From NCBI RefSeq assembly GCF_036250065.1, contig NZ_CP109199.1:1240001-1304000 (forward strand): a stretch of 64,000 nucleotides of DNA, read 5' to 3'. Shown here piece by piece: positions 34,101-43,500 of the stretch. Position 1 is the first letter of the stretch; each line of letters begins with the position of its first letter. Made by a program: the position numbers and the translations under genes. This stretch comes from Micromonospora sp. NBC_01699 (lineage in GTDB: Bacteria > Actinomycetota > Actinomycetes > Mycobacteriales > Micromonosporaceae). The notes under the pieces were generated by a model. It had not been told where the DNA came from. It ran no database searches and saw only the letters and a list, made by a program, of their open reading frames with translations.

Positions 34101-34432
34101 TCTCGGCCTGCGAGACGAACGTGACCGGTGAGGACTACGACGAGGCGTTCAGTCTCTCGACCTCGTTCCTGGTCGCCGGGGCCCGGTCGGTGATCGGATC
34201 CTGCTGGCCGGTGCCCGACGACGCGACCGCGCTGCTCATGTACATGGTGCACCACCACCTGCGGGAGCGGGGACTGTCGCCGGCGGCGGCGCTGCGCGCG
34301 GCGCAGCTGTGGATGCTGGACCCGGACCGGGCGGCACCGGCGAGCATGACACCGGGGCTGCGGAACCTCGCCGACCGGGCCCGCTTCGCCAAGCCGATCG
34401 CCTGGGCCGGCTTCACCCACGTGGGCCGGTGA
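31196..34432 (+). CDS. CHAT-domain (caspase-like) protease with TPR-like N-terminus
   Basis: A 1078-residue protein. The first ~750 residues are helical with TPR-like repeats (e.g. ARAALRLRD-type helices, FDDRAYDDGVRALDAGRGL). The C-terminal CHAT domain has LIVGNPDESLRGAAEEA, then LHLGCHGLAS with the catalytic H927, and LLSACETN with the catalytic C972, followed by SFLVAGARSVIGSCWPVPD. CHAT proteases are relatives of caspases and separase, and several act as executioners in bacterial immunity. It is the last and largest gene of the operon, fitting the role of final effector. GTG 31196 has GGGAGG about 10 bases upstream. Confidence 0.85.
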   Translation: MSDPADLAARWTRYWELPDLPEHADEAEELLTGLVELRAEYAAMAPGPDRDLVALYVGLALTQSDEVDDQRAAIGLLAGPVRRLPPEEPWLAGAAMRLAQAIVLAGLPADAPRVTEAAVRAAELVDPSERWQFWLLLAKLCQLHWDTGPFAELRAASITFATAGLAVPAPPEMPLELHFLRLLAVLAGPDGAQRLSTEPALVDQAYAAWRSVSGSDSRDRLSLALALAASLLWESGRFPIPPPVLRVMYETGIRAPGLPDEVRNRVRAQLAGSKAVLAALGNLPPGESAYADVKEIATAVGGLDGDTDELGRELLALVRKALPALGADRALDIGDRAAQESALVALLDLFEGAGDVGGPTGRLARMARLAKEVDRTGDPRLRAELTASASRLARDFPDDELMRSVAWLLPLMTYAAQPGAAARPVPEELLRPPASAGLPVAVVRLGRLVTTLARANEAGADALRLRGLADELEPMLAEAGLGTRLSAWTLETITMIRLRVARLTRAPSDVRAAVDRGEQTVRMVGGPDRPRWEQVARYLAEALRLRDGGAGADRRRARDLDLASLRGHAWQTMLQSGTRHAVAAATRAAATAARVAANCFDDRAYDDGVRALDAGRGLVLYAATASRSVPELLRGAGRPDLADEWSAADGAGPRTGYVPDDLRHRALLVLTGLRSATAATRVTTTGTGSTRLLDPPELDQIRAALTTIGLDALVYLVPGAPGRAGAIVVVSATRPTAVLPAPTLTPRTAPAVVDYLRATRDRQAATERRIEVEARWRDALDRLGEWAWPAAIEPLLDHLRGWRLGREPRIGLVPMGVLGAVPWHAASRTRRGRTRYAVQDLQLSYVPSARLLCEVAAAPATIGEDALIVGNPDESLRGAAEEARAIRDAFYPRGRYLAGDATADRVRGWLAGRTRSGHRGVLHLGCHGLASPAQPWLSELTLAGGQKLTAGELLDLVPDGSTLVDLVLLSACETNVTGEDYDEAFSLSTSFLVAGARSVIGSCWPVPDDATALLMYMVHHHLRERGLSPAAALRAAQLWMLDPDRAAPASMTPGLRNLADRARFAKPIAWAGFTHVGR

Positions 34433-34534
34433 GCCGTACGTCGGTCGGGTCCGACCGCCGTGGACCATGGTCATTTAAGTGAGGTTGGTCTATGTTATGG
34501 CGGCCACCCCGGCTCCGAACACAGTGGAGGCACC

Positions 34535-35167
34535 ATGGTCGCGCCGTCGCCGGCTCGGACGCGCAGCACGGTCGTGCTGATTGTCGTCGGTACGGTCTGG
34601 TTGACCCTGGCCGTGATCGCGGCCTGGGCCGGTCTGGTCGTACGCGATCCGGACGAGCCACCGCTGCGGATCGGCCTCGCCGCCGGGTTGCCGGTCGTGC
34701 TGGTGGGACTGGCCCTGCTCATGCCCCGGTTCCGGGCCTGGGTCGAGACGCTGGACCTGGCCGTACTGATCAATCTCCAGTGCTGGCGGGTCGCCGGTTT
34801 CGCGTTCCTCGCGCTGTACGCACAGGATCTGCTGCCGGCCAGTTTCGCCCTGCCGGCCGGTCTCGGGGACATAGTGGTCGGGTTGGCGGCGCCGTTCGTG
34901 GCGATCTACGTACTGCGCCGGGGACGGGCCGCCCGGCCGATTTTCCTCGGTTTCACCTTCTTCGGAATTGCGGACTTCGTCGTAGCGATCGGGCTCGGCA
35001 TCATGAACGGCATCGGCGCGCGGGAAGCGCTGCCGGACGGCACACTGATCACCCCGCCCATGGCCGAGTTGCCGTTGAGTCTCATTCCCACGTTCGCGGT
35101 GCCCTTCCTGCTCGTACTGCACCTGATGTCGCTGGTCCGGTTCCGGGCCCACCTGGCCGGGCGGTAG
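34535..35167 (+). CDS. Integral membrane protein of unknown function
   Basis: A 210-residue protein with about six membrane helices (first VVLIVVGTVWLTLAVIAAW, last PTFAVPFLLVLHLMSL). There is no enzyme or transporter motif that I recognise; similar small actinobacterial membrane proteins are annotated only as hypothetical. ATG 34535 has GTGGAGG 5-6 bases ahead. It follows the CHAT gene after 102 bases that contain a CGGTCGG/CCGACCG hairpin (34442-34457), so it is probably a separate transcript from the island. Confidence 0.65.
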   Translation: MVAPSPARTRSTVVLIVVGTVWLTLAVIAAWAGLVVRDPDEPPLRIGLAAGLPVVLVGLALLMPRFRAWVETLDLAVLINLQCWRVAGFAFLALYAQDLLPASFALPAGLGDIVVGLAAPFVAIYVLRRGRAARPIFLGFTFFGIADFVVAIGLGIMNGIGAREALPDGTLITPPMAELPLSLIPTFAVPFLLVLHLMSLVRFRAHLAGR

Positions 35168-35170
35168 CCG

Positions 35171-35188
35171 GTCGGCGGTCCCGCCGAC
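35171..35188 (+). terminator. Short perfect hairpin after the membrane protein gene
   Basis: GTCGGCGG at 35171-35178 pairs with CCGCCGAC at 35181-35188, only 4 bases beyond the stop codon. No U-tract follows. Confidence 0.45.
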
Positions 35189-35299
35189 AATCGGTCGAGC
35201 GACCACGGCGATCGTGGATACGACCGGACCGGTCGGTCCCGATCGGATAGATGACCAGGGGTGCCTTCGGAGACGCGAACAGGGCTACAGTTCGCGTCT

Positions 35300-36127
35300 A
35301 TGCGACGGTGGTCACTGCGGCGGCGACGACGTGGTGGCCGCCGGATCGCCGCGGTGATTGTCGGGACGGGGACCGCCCTGATGCTGTCCGGCACACCGGT
35401 GCTCGCCGCCCCGAACACCACCGACGTCAGCCTCGTCTACTGCACCTCACCGGCGCGACGGGCGGACCTGGTGGCCGCGGTCGCGGTACTCGGTCTGGCA
35501 CAGCGGGGAGCGACCCCGGACCGCATTCTCGCCGACGGCCGGGACCAATCGGTGGAGGAATGGCGAACCGCCCATCGCGATCAGTTCGACCGGGCCTGCG
35601 AGGCGTTGATCGCCGCCCGTCAGCACGACACCGGTGCGGCCGCGTCCGGCGGCGGTACGTCGTGGTGGTCGATCATCGGAACGGCACTCGTCACCGGTTT
35701 CCTCGGCTGGTTCTTCGGAGCCCTGCTCGCCGGTGCGGGTGCCCGCCGACTGGAGGCGGAGAACCTGCGTCTCGCGTCGATCGCCTTCGTCGGTGCCAGC
35801 CAGCGGCTCGTCCGCCTGCTGGCCGGCAAGCGCCCCGGCGCCCCGCCTCCGGACGACGAGGTGCACCAGTGCCGCAACGCGCTCGCGAACGCTCTCGACC
35901 AGGCGGGCGGCCGATGGTTCTGGCGTCGGCCGAGACAGCTGCGCGCGTCGCTGGACGGGCCGAGGTTCGGGCCGGCGATGACGCAGGGCTGGTGGGAGGA
36001 CGACGAGACCGAGCGGCGCCGGGACCAGCTCGTCACGGACCTGTCCCGGCTCGGCAGCGAGATAGAACGGGTGGCCCAGGCGTTGCAGACCCCGGCCCGA
36101 CCGCATCCGGGGATGTGGCGGGAGTGA
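35300..36127 (+). CDS. Membrane-anchored protein with exported N-terminal domain
   Basis: A 275-residue protein. An Arg-rich start and a hydrophobic stretch ending PVLAA look like a Sec signal peptide or signal anchor. An exported region (DVSLVYCTSPARRADLV..., residues ~38-115) is followed by a membrane helix (WWSIIGTALVTGFLGWFFGA) and a cytoplasmic coiled tail (RRLEAENLRLASIAFVGA..., DLSRLGSEIERVAQAL). This layout suits a sensor that reports to the two NTPases downstream. No known family is recognised. ATG 35300 is preferred; GTG 35261 is an alternative that would hide the signal peptide. Confidence 0.55.
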   Translation: MRRWSLRRRRRGGRRIAAVIVGTGTALMLSGTPVLAAPNTTDVSLVYCTSPARRADLVAAVAVLGLAQRGATPDRILADGRDQSVEEWRTAHRDQFDRACEALIAARQHDTGAAASGGGTSWWSIIGTALVTGFLGWFFGALLAGAGARRLEAENLRLASIAFVGASQRLVRLLAGKRPGAPPPDDEVHQCRNALANALDQAGGRWFWRRPRQLRASLDGPRFGPAMTQGWWEDDETERRRDQLVTDLSRLGSEIERVAQALQTPARPHPGMWRE

Positions 36128-36159
36128 CCACCACCGAGACCACCGTGCAGGGAGACGAC

Positions 36160-37107
36160 GTGCCGGAGCCCGACCCGATCGGCCCGACGAACCCGTTCGC
36201 CATTCCGGGTCTCCCGGCCGCGGACGCACCACTCAACCCGGTGGAACATCCCGAGCAGGAGAAACTGTACGTCGACGTCGACAACACCGGAATCGCGTAC
36301 TCCGAATTCGCCGGGTCGATCGGTGATCCGCGTCAGTTGTCACAGCGCGGCCGGCTCATCGTCGTCACCGGCAGTTCGAGCACCGGCAAGTCGGCACTGA
36401 TCAACAGGTGCGTCAACGATCTGGCGAGGAAGCTGAGAGCGGCGAACTTCCAACCGAAGATCGTCGATCTACAGTACGTCGCCTGGTCGGGTGACGACGG
36501 TGAGCAGGTGCAGTCCGCCTCCTCGCGTCGGCAGACCGTGATCGCCGCGCTGGCCACCGCGCTCTGGGCCGACCAGGGACTCATCAGTGCGGAGGCGCCG
36601 AACGTGTTCAGTTCGGGCCTCGATCCGATGCGGCACCTCGCCGCGCTGATGGACAAACGGGTGGTCGCGCTGGTGCTGTTGCCCTCGACCGACCTGGCGT
36701 CCGAACTGATGGAATACGCGCTCAGCGCCCCCGGAAAAGTGATCTTCTTCGGGGAGACCTCGGTGGACTGGGACCAGCAGCGGCACCGCGACTTCACCCG
36801 GCGGAATCTCGCTCCGCCGATCCATCTCCAGCTGGGCACCATCACGGTGGATCACGCCCTGGAGTTCACCACGCGTCGGTTGGACGAATCGCAACACCGG
36901 GATTCGCTGCCCAGGGTCGGAAGGGAGACGCTGGACGCGTTGACCAAGGACCGAAGTATGTCCATTGGTGAGCTTCAGACGCTATTCTACGGCTTGTACG
37001 ATGAGTTCCGGCACCAGCCGCCCGGGTCGATCGGAGAAGTGACAATCGACCACATCGGCCGTTACTACATCAGGCACGCCCCGCGCCTCAACATGGTGTC
37101 CCCATGA
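36160..37107 (+). CDS. P-loop NTPase of the membrane-anchored three-gene unit
   Basis: A 315-residue protein with Walker A GSSSTGKSAL after a beta strand (LIVVTGS), and a later ALVLLPSTDL strand where Walker B would lie; the acidic pair there is not obvious. It resembles small AAA/STAND-like ATPases. GTG 36160 is preferred because of CAGGGAGAC just upstream; GTG 36124 would overlap the previous stop (GTGA) and add 12 residues. Its stop overlaps the next ATG (ATGA), so it works with the larger ATPase. Confidence 0.6.
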   Translation: MPEPDPIGPTNPFAIPGLPAADAPLNPVEHPEQEKLYVDVDNTGIAYSEFAGSIGDPRQLSQRGRLIVVTGSSSTGKSALINRCVNDLARKLRAANFQPKIVDLQYVAWSGDDGEQVQSASSRRQTVIAALATALWADQGLISAEAPNVFSSGLDPMRHLAALMDKRVVALVLLPSTDLASELMEYALSAPGKVIFFGETSVDWDQQRHRDFTRRNLAPPIHLQLGTITVDHALEFTTRRLDESQHRDSLPRVGRETLDALTKDRSMSIGELQTLFYGLYDEFRHQPPGSIGEVTIDHIGRYYIRHAPRLNMVSP

Positions 37108-39395
37108 GCGGCGGCACGGCCACCCGGATGGCGGACCGCAACCCGTACCCGCCGAGTGCGGTCGCGCAACTCGCGGCCTTCGGGTCCAGCCAGTTCACCA
37201 TCGTCACCCCGCCGATCCGGCAGGCCATCGCGGCGCTCGACGAATACCTCAACCACCGGGAACGCGCCGACCCGAGCGATCCCGCCCCGCCCGGACAGGT
37301 GCTGGCGATCGTCGGCGACTACGGCAGCGGCAAAACCCACCTGGCGGCGTACCTGCTGCGCTATGCCGAGGAGCGGACCGGGGGTGCCGCCCAGACGCTG
37401 CACCTGACCGCGCCGCCGGAGACCTTCGTCGACCTGTACCGCACGTTCGTGAACAAGCTCCAGGAGCGCCGGGGCATAGTCGACACGCGGCTGCGGCAGT
37501 ACTACGCGGACGTGGTGGCACAGGCGCTGCGGTCCTCCGCGGTGACCGCCGGCCTCGCCGACAGACTGGCCGCCGGCCAGGTCGACCCCGTCGGGGTCGT
37601 ACGCGAGTTCCGGCTGCCGGAGAACGTGTTCCTCCAGCAGTTGCAGGAACGACTGCGGGCCATCACCGACGACGCGGCCTTCAGCGTGGCGCTGACCCTG
37701 CTGCTGCGGGGCGGCTTCGACGAGGCGGTGTGGGCGTGGTTCTCCGGGGGCGAGCCGTCCGAGGTGCTCCGGGAGCGCGGCATCACCACCTCGCTGATGG
37801 GCAGCGAGACGAAGGCGCTCGAAGCGATGGCTGTGTTCGCGCTGCTCATCGGGCACGGGACCAACCGCTTCGTGGTGGTGATCGACGAACTCGACCAGTT
37901 GATCACCGCTGCGGGCCGCCGGGCCGACGCGATCGAGGCGTTCAAGGAACTGCTCCGGGTGTTCGCCAAGTCCGGCACCTTCCTGGTCCTGGCCGGTCTG
38001 CCGGACCTGCTGGACGTGCTGCGTCGGGACGTGGTCGACCGGTTCGGGACCCCGGTACGGATGTGGAAGCTGACCACGGCGGACGCGCTGGAATACGTAC
38101 GGGCCCGGCAGGGTGGCGGTTTGGCGCCGTTCGACGAGGAGACCGTACGGTTCGTGGTCGACACGGTCGACGGCTCCCCGCGCGGCGTGGTGACCCTGCT
38201 CTTCCACCTCTGGCGGCGCGCGTCGGGCACCGGCAAACCGGTGACCCCGACCATGGTGCACGAGGTGGCCCGGACCATCTACGACGTCGCCGACGGGGAG
38301 CGGGCGTCGAGCGACATCATCCAGGTGCTGCGCGGCCACGGCTGGGAGTTCATCCCGGACTTCCAGGTCGGCGACACCCCGGAGAGCCGGGTCGACTTCT
38401 GGGTGTTCATGGGCGGTCAGGAGAGCGGCTGCGCGATCCTGCTCACCGAGTCGCTGTTCACCGACGCCGACGTGGACCGGCTGGTCGAGCGGGCCCAACT
38501 GGTCGAGCGGCTGCACCAGTGCGAGGTGGTGCTGGTAGTGCTCGGGCGACAGCTACCGGAGCGGTACCAACGCCGACTCACCGAGGCGTACCACCGCGAG
38601 CCCCTCCGGTACGACCGGCGCTCGTTCGTCGACCGGTTCCTGGTCGAACTCAAGAGCATCGCGGCGAACCTGAGCGTGCCGGTCGACGACCAGCTGCCGG
38701 GTGCCCTACAGCAGTATCTTGAGCGTTTCAGCCGGCACCAGACGCGTACCCAGCACACCCTCGCCCAGTTGACCGGCCAGGTCGAACGGGCGCTCGGCGA
38801 ACTGGCCCGGATCCGGTCGGCCCCCGTACGCGGCACCGAGCCGGCCGGGCTGCCGACCTCGACCGCCGACGGGCAACCGGGGCCGGCAGGGTTGCCCGCC
38901 GCCCTGCCCGCTCCGGTGGCCGAACTCTTCACCGACGCGCTGACCTCCGTCGACATCGCCGCCCCGATGGAAACCGTGCTGCGAGCCGCGTTCGACCTCT
39001 CCGCCGCCACCGACAACGTACGGATGGTGGTGCGGGCCGGGCTGCCGACCGACGGCGTCCAACTCGGCGCCGGTGTCGCCGCGTTGCTGACCATCCTGGT
39101 CCGTGCCTTCGGTGACGCCGTCGCGGGCTGGTACCGGGCGCTCGGGGACGACGGGACGCTGTCGTTTGCCGAACGCGAGAACATCGTCACCCTCGGCCAG
39201 GTCTTCGACGCGGCCTACGAGAACCTGTCGGTGTACCGGCTGGATCCGGTCGCCGAGTTGATCGGCCAGGCGCGGCAGGCCGGCGTACCGGGAATCACCG
39301 CGCCCCGGCCACCGCAGGTGCAGGACACCCTCGGCGGGTTCGGTGGCCGGGTCGGCAGGACCGTACTGGCCGGGTTCAACGGCGGGGACCGCTGA
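37104..39395 (+). CDS. AAA-type ATPase with C-terminal helical region
   Basis: A 763-residue protein. Residues 60-400 form an AAA-like ATPase: AIVGDYGSGKTHLAAYLLRY (Walker A), FVVVIDELDQLI (Walker B with D-E), and a GTFLVLAGLPDLLD sensor strand. A VDFWVFMGGQESGCAILLTESLF nuclease-like or sensor segment and long helices (ERFSRHQTRTQHTLAQL) follow. The family resembles KAP/STAND-like ATPases of conflict systems. It overlaps the upstream NTPase by four bases and the opposing gene at 39376 by 20 bases at its 3' end. Confidence 0.68.
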   Translation: MSGGTATRMADRNPYPPSAVAQLAAFGSSQFTIVTPPIRQAIAALDEYLNHRERADPSDPAPPGQVLAIVGDYGSGKTHLAAYLLRYAEERTGGAAQTLHLTAPPETFVDLYRTFVNKLQERRGIVDTRLRQYYADVVAQALRSSAVTAGLADRLAAGQVDPVGVVREFRLPENVFLQQLQERLRAITDDAAFSVALTLLLRGGFDEAVWAWFSGGEPSEVLRERGITTSLMGSETKALEAMAVFALLIGHGTNRFVVVIDELDQLITAAGRRADAIEAFKELLRVFAKSGTFLVLAGLPDLLDVLRRDVVDRFGTPVRMWKLTTADALEYVRARQGGGLAPFDEETVRFVVDTVDGSPRGVVTLLFHLWRRASGTGKPVTPTMVHEVARTIYDVADGERASSDIIQVLRGHGWEFIPDFQVGDTPESRVDFWVFMGGQESGCAILLTESLFTDADVDRLVERAQLVERLHQCEVVLVVLGRQLPERYQRRLTEAYHREPLRYDRRSFVDRFLVELKSIAANLSVPVDDQLPGALQQYLERFSRHQTRTQHTLAQLTGQVERALGELARIRSAPVRGTEPAGLPTSTADGQPGPAGLPAALPAPVAELFTDALTSVDIAAPMETVLRAAFDLSAATDNVRMVVRAGLPTDGVQLGAGVAALLTILVRAFGDAVAGWYRALGDDGTLSFAERENIVTLGQVFDAAYENLSVYRLDPVAELIGQARQAGVPGITAPRPPQVQDTLGGFGGRVGRTVLAGFNGGDR

Positions 39396-40539
39396 CCGGC
39401 GCACCGTCGCCCAACGCGGTCAGCTCGGCCGCCAGGTGCGCGACCTTGACCTCGGCCAGCTGCACCTTGTCCTGGTCGAGCGTGACCGCGAGCAGGTAGT
39501 CGCCGTTCGTCAGCGGGTAGCAGAACACGGCGCCCTGTTCCACGTCGAGCACCGCCCGCGCGAGCCGTTCGCCGATGGTCAGGTAGGCGCCCCGGGTGAG
39601 GTTGCGGACGCGTTCCTCGACCCGGGTGCCGAACTCCCGGTACATCAGTCGCCGCTCGGGCACGTCGACGCCGCGGAAGAAGTGGCCCAGCCGGTCGGCG
39701 CCCAGTACGTCGACGGCGAGCATGACCCGCCCGCCCCGGCAGAGCGCCGTGTAGTGGAGGTCGTCGGCGCTGAGGTAGCGCCGGCACACCTCGTACGCCC
39801 GGGGGTCGTCGCCGGTCGGGTCCGCGTACAGGTCGGGATCGTCGGTTGGCGGCAGCTCCGGGCTGTCGTGCATCCGGGCGTCCAACTCGGCCAGGTTGTC
39901 GACCGGCGCGACCGGCGCGTCGTCCGGCGTCGCCGACTCCAGGCCCTGTTCGGTCAGCCACAGCCAGCCGCCGTAGTCGATCTGGCGCTGGTGGAAGCTG
40001 GCCCGCAGGTCGTTCGCGAGCGCCGACATCGCCCGGTCCGCGGCCTGGACGGAGACCCACGCCGGCTGCGGCGGGTGGTCGCCCGGCTCCGGCGGCGGGG
40101 TCGGCGCGACGCCGAACAGGAACTGCCCGCGCGCCACCCGCAGGCAGAACAGCGCGGCGTCCCGGCCCTGGAGGACGAACCGGATCAGGTCCCCGCTGTC
40201 CGCCGGCCGGAGCTCCTGGTCGAGTTCGGCCATGTCGTGCACCACGTGACCACCGGCCGCCTCGTGGTCCTCCACCTCGTTGTCGTCCGCGTCGCGGTCG
40301 TACGTCGCCCAGCCGTCCTCTTCGGCCGGATCGGGGTCGACCCCGGCCACCGGTCCGCTCACCAGCGACAGCGTGAAGTCGTACGCGCCGCCGGTGTAGT
40401 AGCCGATGTGGGTCAGCCCGTGCCCGCCGAGCAGCAGCTCCTCGCAGCGTCGTACGTCGGCCTCGCGGGCCGGGCCGTAGCGCAGCCCGTGCCGGCGGAT
40501 GATCCGCACCGGCGTACCGGCACTCTCGGCGCCGCTCAT
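39376..40539 (-). CDS. Unrecognised protein of the FxSxx-type locus
   Basis: A 387-residue acidic, soluble protein. Two similar-looking parts can be seen: residues ~115-200 (LIRFVLQGRDAALFCLRV, QFLFGVAP) and ~255-380 (VMLAVDVLGADRLGHFF, GAVFCYPLTNGDYLLAVTL). Between them is an Asp/Pro-rich linker. The second part is faintly reminiscent of roadblock/longin-type domains, but I do not assign a family. It starts 49 bases after the stop of the large TPR protein gene, same strand, so it is likely the third gene of that operon. Confidence 0.55.
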   Translation of the reverse strand: MSGAESAGTPVRIIRRHGLRYGPAREADVRRCEELLLGGHGLTHIGYYTGGAYDFTLSLVSGPVAGVDPDPAEEDGWATYDRDADDNEVEDHEAAGGHVVHDMAELDQELRPADSGDLIRFVLQGRDAALFCLRVARGQFLFGVAPTPPPEPGDHPPQPAWVSVQAADRAMSALANDLRASFHQRQIDYGGWLWLTEQGLESATPDDAPVAPVDNLAELDARMHDSPELPPTDDPDLYADPTGDDPRAYEVCRRYLSADDLHYTALCRGGRVMLAVDVLGADRLGHFFRGVDVPERRLMYREFGTRVEERVRNLTRGAYLTIGERLARAVLDVEQGAVFCYPLTNGDYLLAVTLDQDKVQLAEVKVAHLAAELTALGDGAPVSGPRR

Positions 40540-40588
40540 CGCGTCTCCCCTTCGTCCACGGTCACCGTGAAGTGGCTTCGATCGCCGG

Positions 40589-43500
40589 TCATGTCTCGGG
40601 AACCTCGATGTCGACGTAGGCGACCGCGCGGGTCGGGACCGTGCCGCCGACCGGATCAGTCGCCGACGCCAGCCGGGCGAGGCCCCGCTCGGCGACCGCG
40701 ACGTACCGGTGGTCGGTACCGAGGAACAGTCGGCACTGGGGGAGCGTCTCCGACAACAACTGCCCGGCCTCCACGAACCTGCCCGCCTCGGCCAGGTTGC
40801 CGGCCTGGTTCAGGGCGGCGCCGAGCGTCCACGGGTGGGTCCGTTCGCCCCGGCGGCGGTCGCGCAGCCCGTCCAGGGCCTGCTGGCCGAGGGCGATCGA
40901 CTGTTCGTGCTGTCCGAGGCGGGCGAGGTACACCGCCAGGTTCGTCCGGCAGATCGCGGTGAACGGGTGGTCGCCGGTGTACTGCTCCTCGTAGTCGCCG
41001 AGCGCGTCCCGGGCGATCTCGACCGCGGGCCGGGGCTCGCCCGCGAGGTAGTAGTCGGCCGCGACGTTGAGCTGGCAGGCCCGCGTACGCGGATGGAACT
41101 CACCCAGTACGCGACGCAGCGCCACGAGCGTGGCGCCGTTCAGGTCCTTGGCCGGGTCGCCGGCACCCGCGCGGCGGCGGGTGACGCCCAGCCGGGCGGC
41201 GATCCGCAGCACGTCCGGGTGGTCGTTCGACCGGTGGATGCGGCGTAGCTGCTGATGCGCCTCGACCAGCAGTTCGGTGGCCTCCACCAGCCGACCCAGC
41301 TCGCGCTGGTAGGTCCCCACCTCGGCCGCGGACCACCAGGTGAGCGGGTCGTCGTCACCGAACAGCCGGCGCCGCCGCGCCAGTACGTCGGATTCCCGGG
41401 CGAGCGCGTCCTCGACGAAGCCGGCGAGGTAGGACGAGAGCCCGAAGTTGTGCGCGGCGCGCAGCGTCTGCGGGTGGTCGCTGCCCAGGGTGTCCCGGAA
41501 CGTGGTCCAGGTGACCCGGTCGTCGGCCCGCGCGGCCTGGAACTGGCCCAGCCCGCGCTGGTCACCGGCCCGCCCGCGCCGGTTCACCAGCACCCGGGGA
41601 TGGTCGGCGCCGAGGATCCGGGCACCCTCGGCGATCGCCTGGGTGTCGAGCGCGAGGGCGCTGTCCGGCCGACCGGCGGCCCGTTCCAGGTCGGCGAGGT
41701 GCGTCGCCAGGCGCAGGGTCAGCCGGTCCGGCGCGTCGATGGCCGTACGCCAGCGGGCCAGCACCGACCGCCCGATCCGCAGCCCCTCCGACTGGTGTTC
41801 GAGCTCCGGTGAGCGGCTGAGGTAGCCGAGCTGGGTGACCACCCACAGGCGCACCTCCGGCGGGCCGTCGGCGGTCAGGGCACCGGAGCCGGCCAGGTGG
41901 GTCTGCAACTCGGCGAGGTCGGCCCGTACCCGGTCGTCGGGGTCGACCATGCCGTCGCCGGGAGCGAATCCGGCCAGGCCAAGCTGCAACCGGGCCTGTC
42001 GCCGCCGAGCCAGGTCGTCGCCCATCGCCTCGCGCATCGCGGCCTGCAACGCGGGGTGCGTGTACAACCGGGCGCCGCTGCCCCAGTCGACGTCGAACAG
42101 GCCGTACCGGGTCCCGGCGGCGAGCGCGTGCTCCAGTTCCCAGGCGTCCTGCCGCAGCGCCGCGGCCTGGTCCCGCAGCGCCGCCGTCTCCTCCGACGTC
42201 GCACCGGACTCCTCGGCCAGTGCCGCCGCGAGCTGCTCGACCACCGGGCGCGAACGCAGCACCCGCAGCGCGATCCCGTCGGGCGAGACGAAGGCGCAGA
42301 ACTGGGCGAGCACGATCGCCCGCCGGCCGGTCACGTCGTCGGACAGGAGCCGCAGCGCCGCGGCGAGCACGTCGGACAACCGGTCCGCCGACGTCGCCGA
42401 ATCGGGTACGGGACCGAGCGCCTCCAGGAACGCGGGCACCGCCGCGTCGGCGGCCCGCGAGTGTGCCACCCCCTGTTCGCCGCTGAGTACGAAACCGGCC
42501 TGCCAGAGGACCCCGGCGGCGAGTCGCAGGGTGAGCGGCATGCTGCCCAGCCGCCCGAGCAGCAGCCCGGCGTGCTCGTCGGAGATGTCCCGCGCCGGCG
42601 AGCGCAACAGGGCCACCCCGTCGGACCGGTCCAGCCCCGCCACCTCGACCGTGCCGGCCGCCGCCAGCGGCAACGCGGCCGTCGTCCAGGTCACCAGTAC
42701 GTGACCGGGGCCCTCGGAGGGCAGCAGGCTGGCGTCGAGGGCGTCGGTCGCCCCGTCGTACACCAGCAGCCAGGGGGACGGCCAGGTCCGCAGGCTGTGC
42801 AGGACCTCGGCGACCGGGTCCCGCTTGGGCGGCACGCCCAGCCGTACCGCGAGCTGGGTCAGCCGGGCCCGGATCTCCCGCTCGTCGTGGGCCGGCAGCC
42901 ACACGACGATGTCGTAGTCGCCGCCGAACAGGTTCACGTACGCCCGCGCGATGCCGCTCTTGCCCACCGCGGGTGGCCCCTCGACGCAGACCGGACGGGC
43001 GTTGCGGGACCCGAGCAGCAGGTCGCGTACGGCTTCGATCTCCCGCTGGCGGCCGACGAACGGGCGTACCGGACGGGGCAGGCCCAGCCGCAGCGGACTG
43101 GGGATCGACGGCCGTACCGGGAACCGGGGCGGCCAACCGGACAGCGCGCCGGGGCGGGTGTCCCGGGCCAGGCCGAGCAGGGCGAACAGCCGTTCCCTGG
43201 CGCCCTCCTCCGGCTCGGTGCCGCGGCCGGTCAGCTGTGCGGTCCGGACACCCGGTGGCCCGTCGTCGGCCGGGATCCCGCCGGGTTGCCCGCCGGTGGA
43301 CGCGGCGGGTGCGGTCAGCGCCACCAGGATCTCCGGCCCGCCGCCGGCCTCGGGCGCCGGGCCGAGCCGGGCCAGCAGCCGGGTCAGCGCGGCGGAGCGG
43401 GTGTCCGAACCGATCACCAGCACCGTGCCCCCCGCCGGTACGCCGTCCGGGTCGGAGCCGAGCACCAGGCGCGGGGCGGGTAGGCCGACACCCCGGAGCT

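Noticed and set aside
34463-34472. GACCATGGTC palindrome as an operator
   Set aside because: A single 10-bp palindrome with no repeat or nearby regulator; not enough to call.
35251-36160. Long N-terminal extension of the P-loop NTPase frame back to 35251
   Set aside because: It is an overlap in another frame of the signal-anchored protein gene, is Arg/Pro-rich, and has no matching ribosome site; GTG 36160 or 36124 is better.
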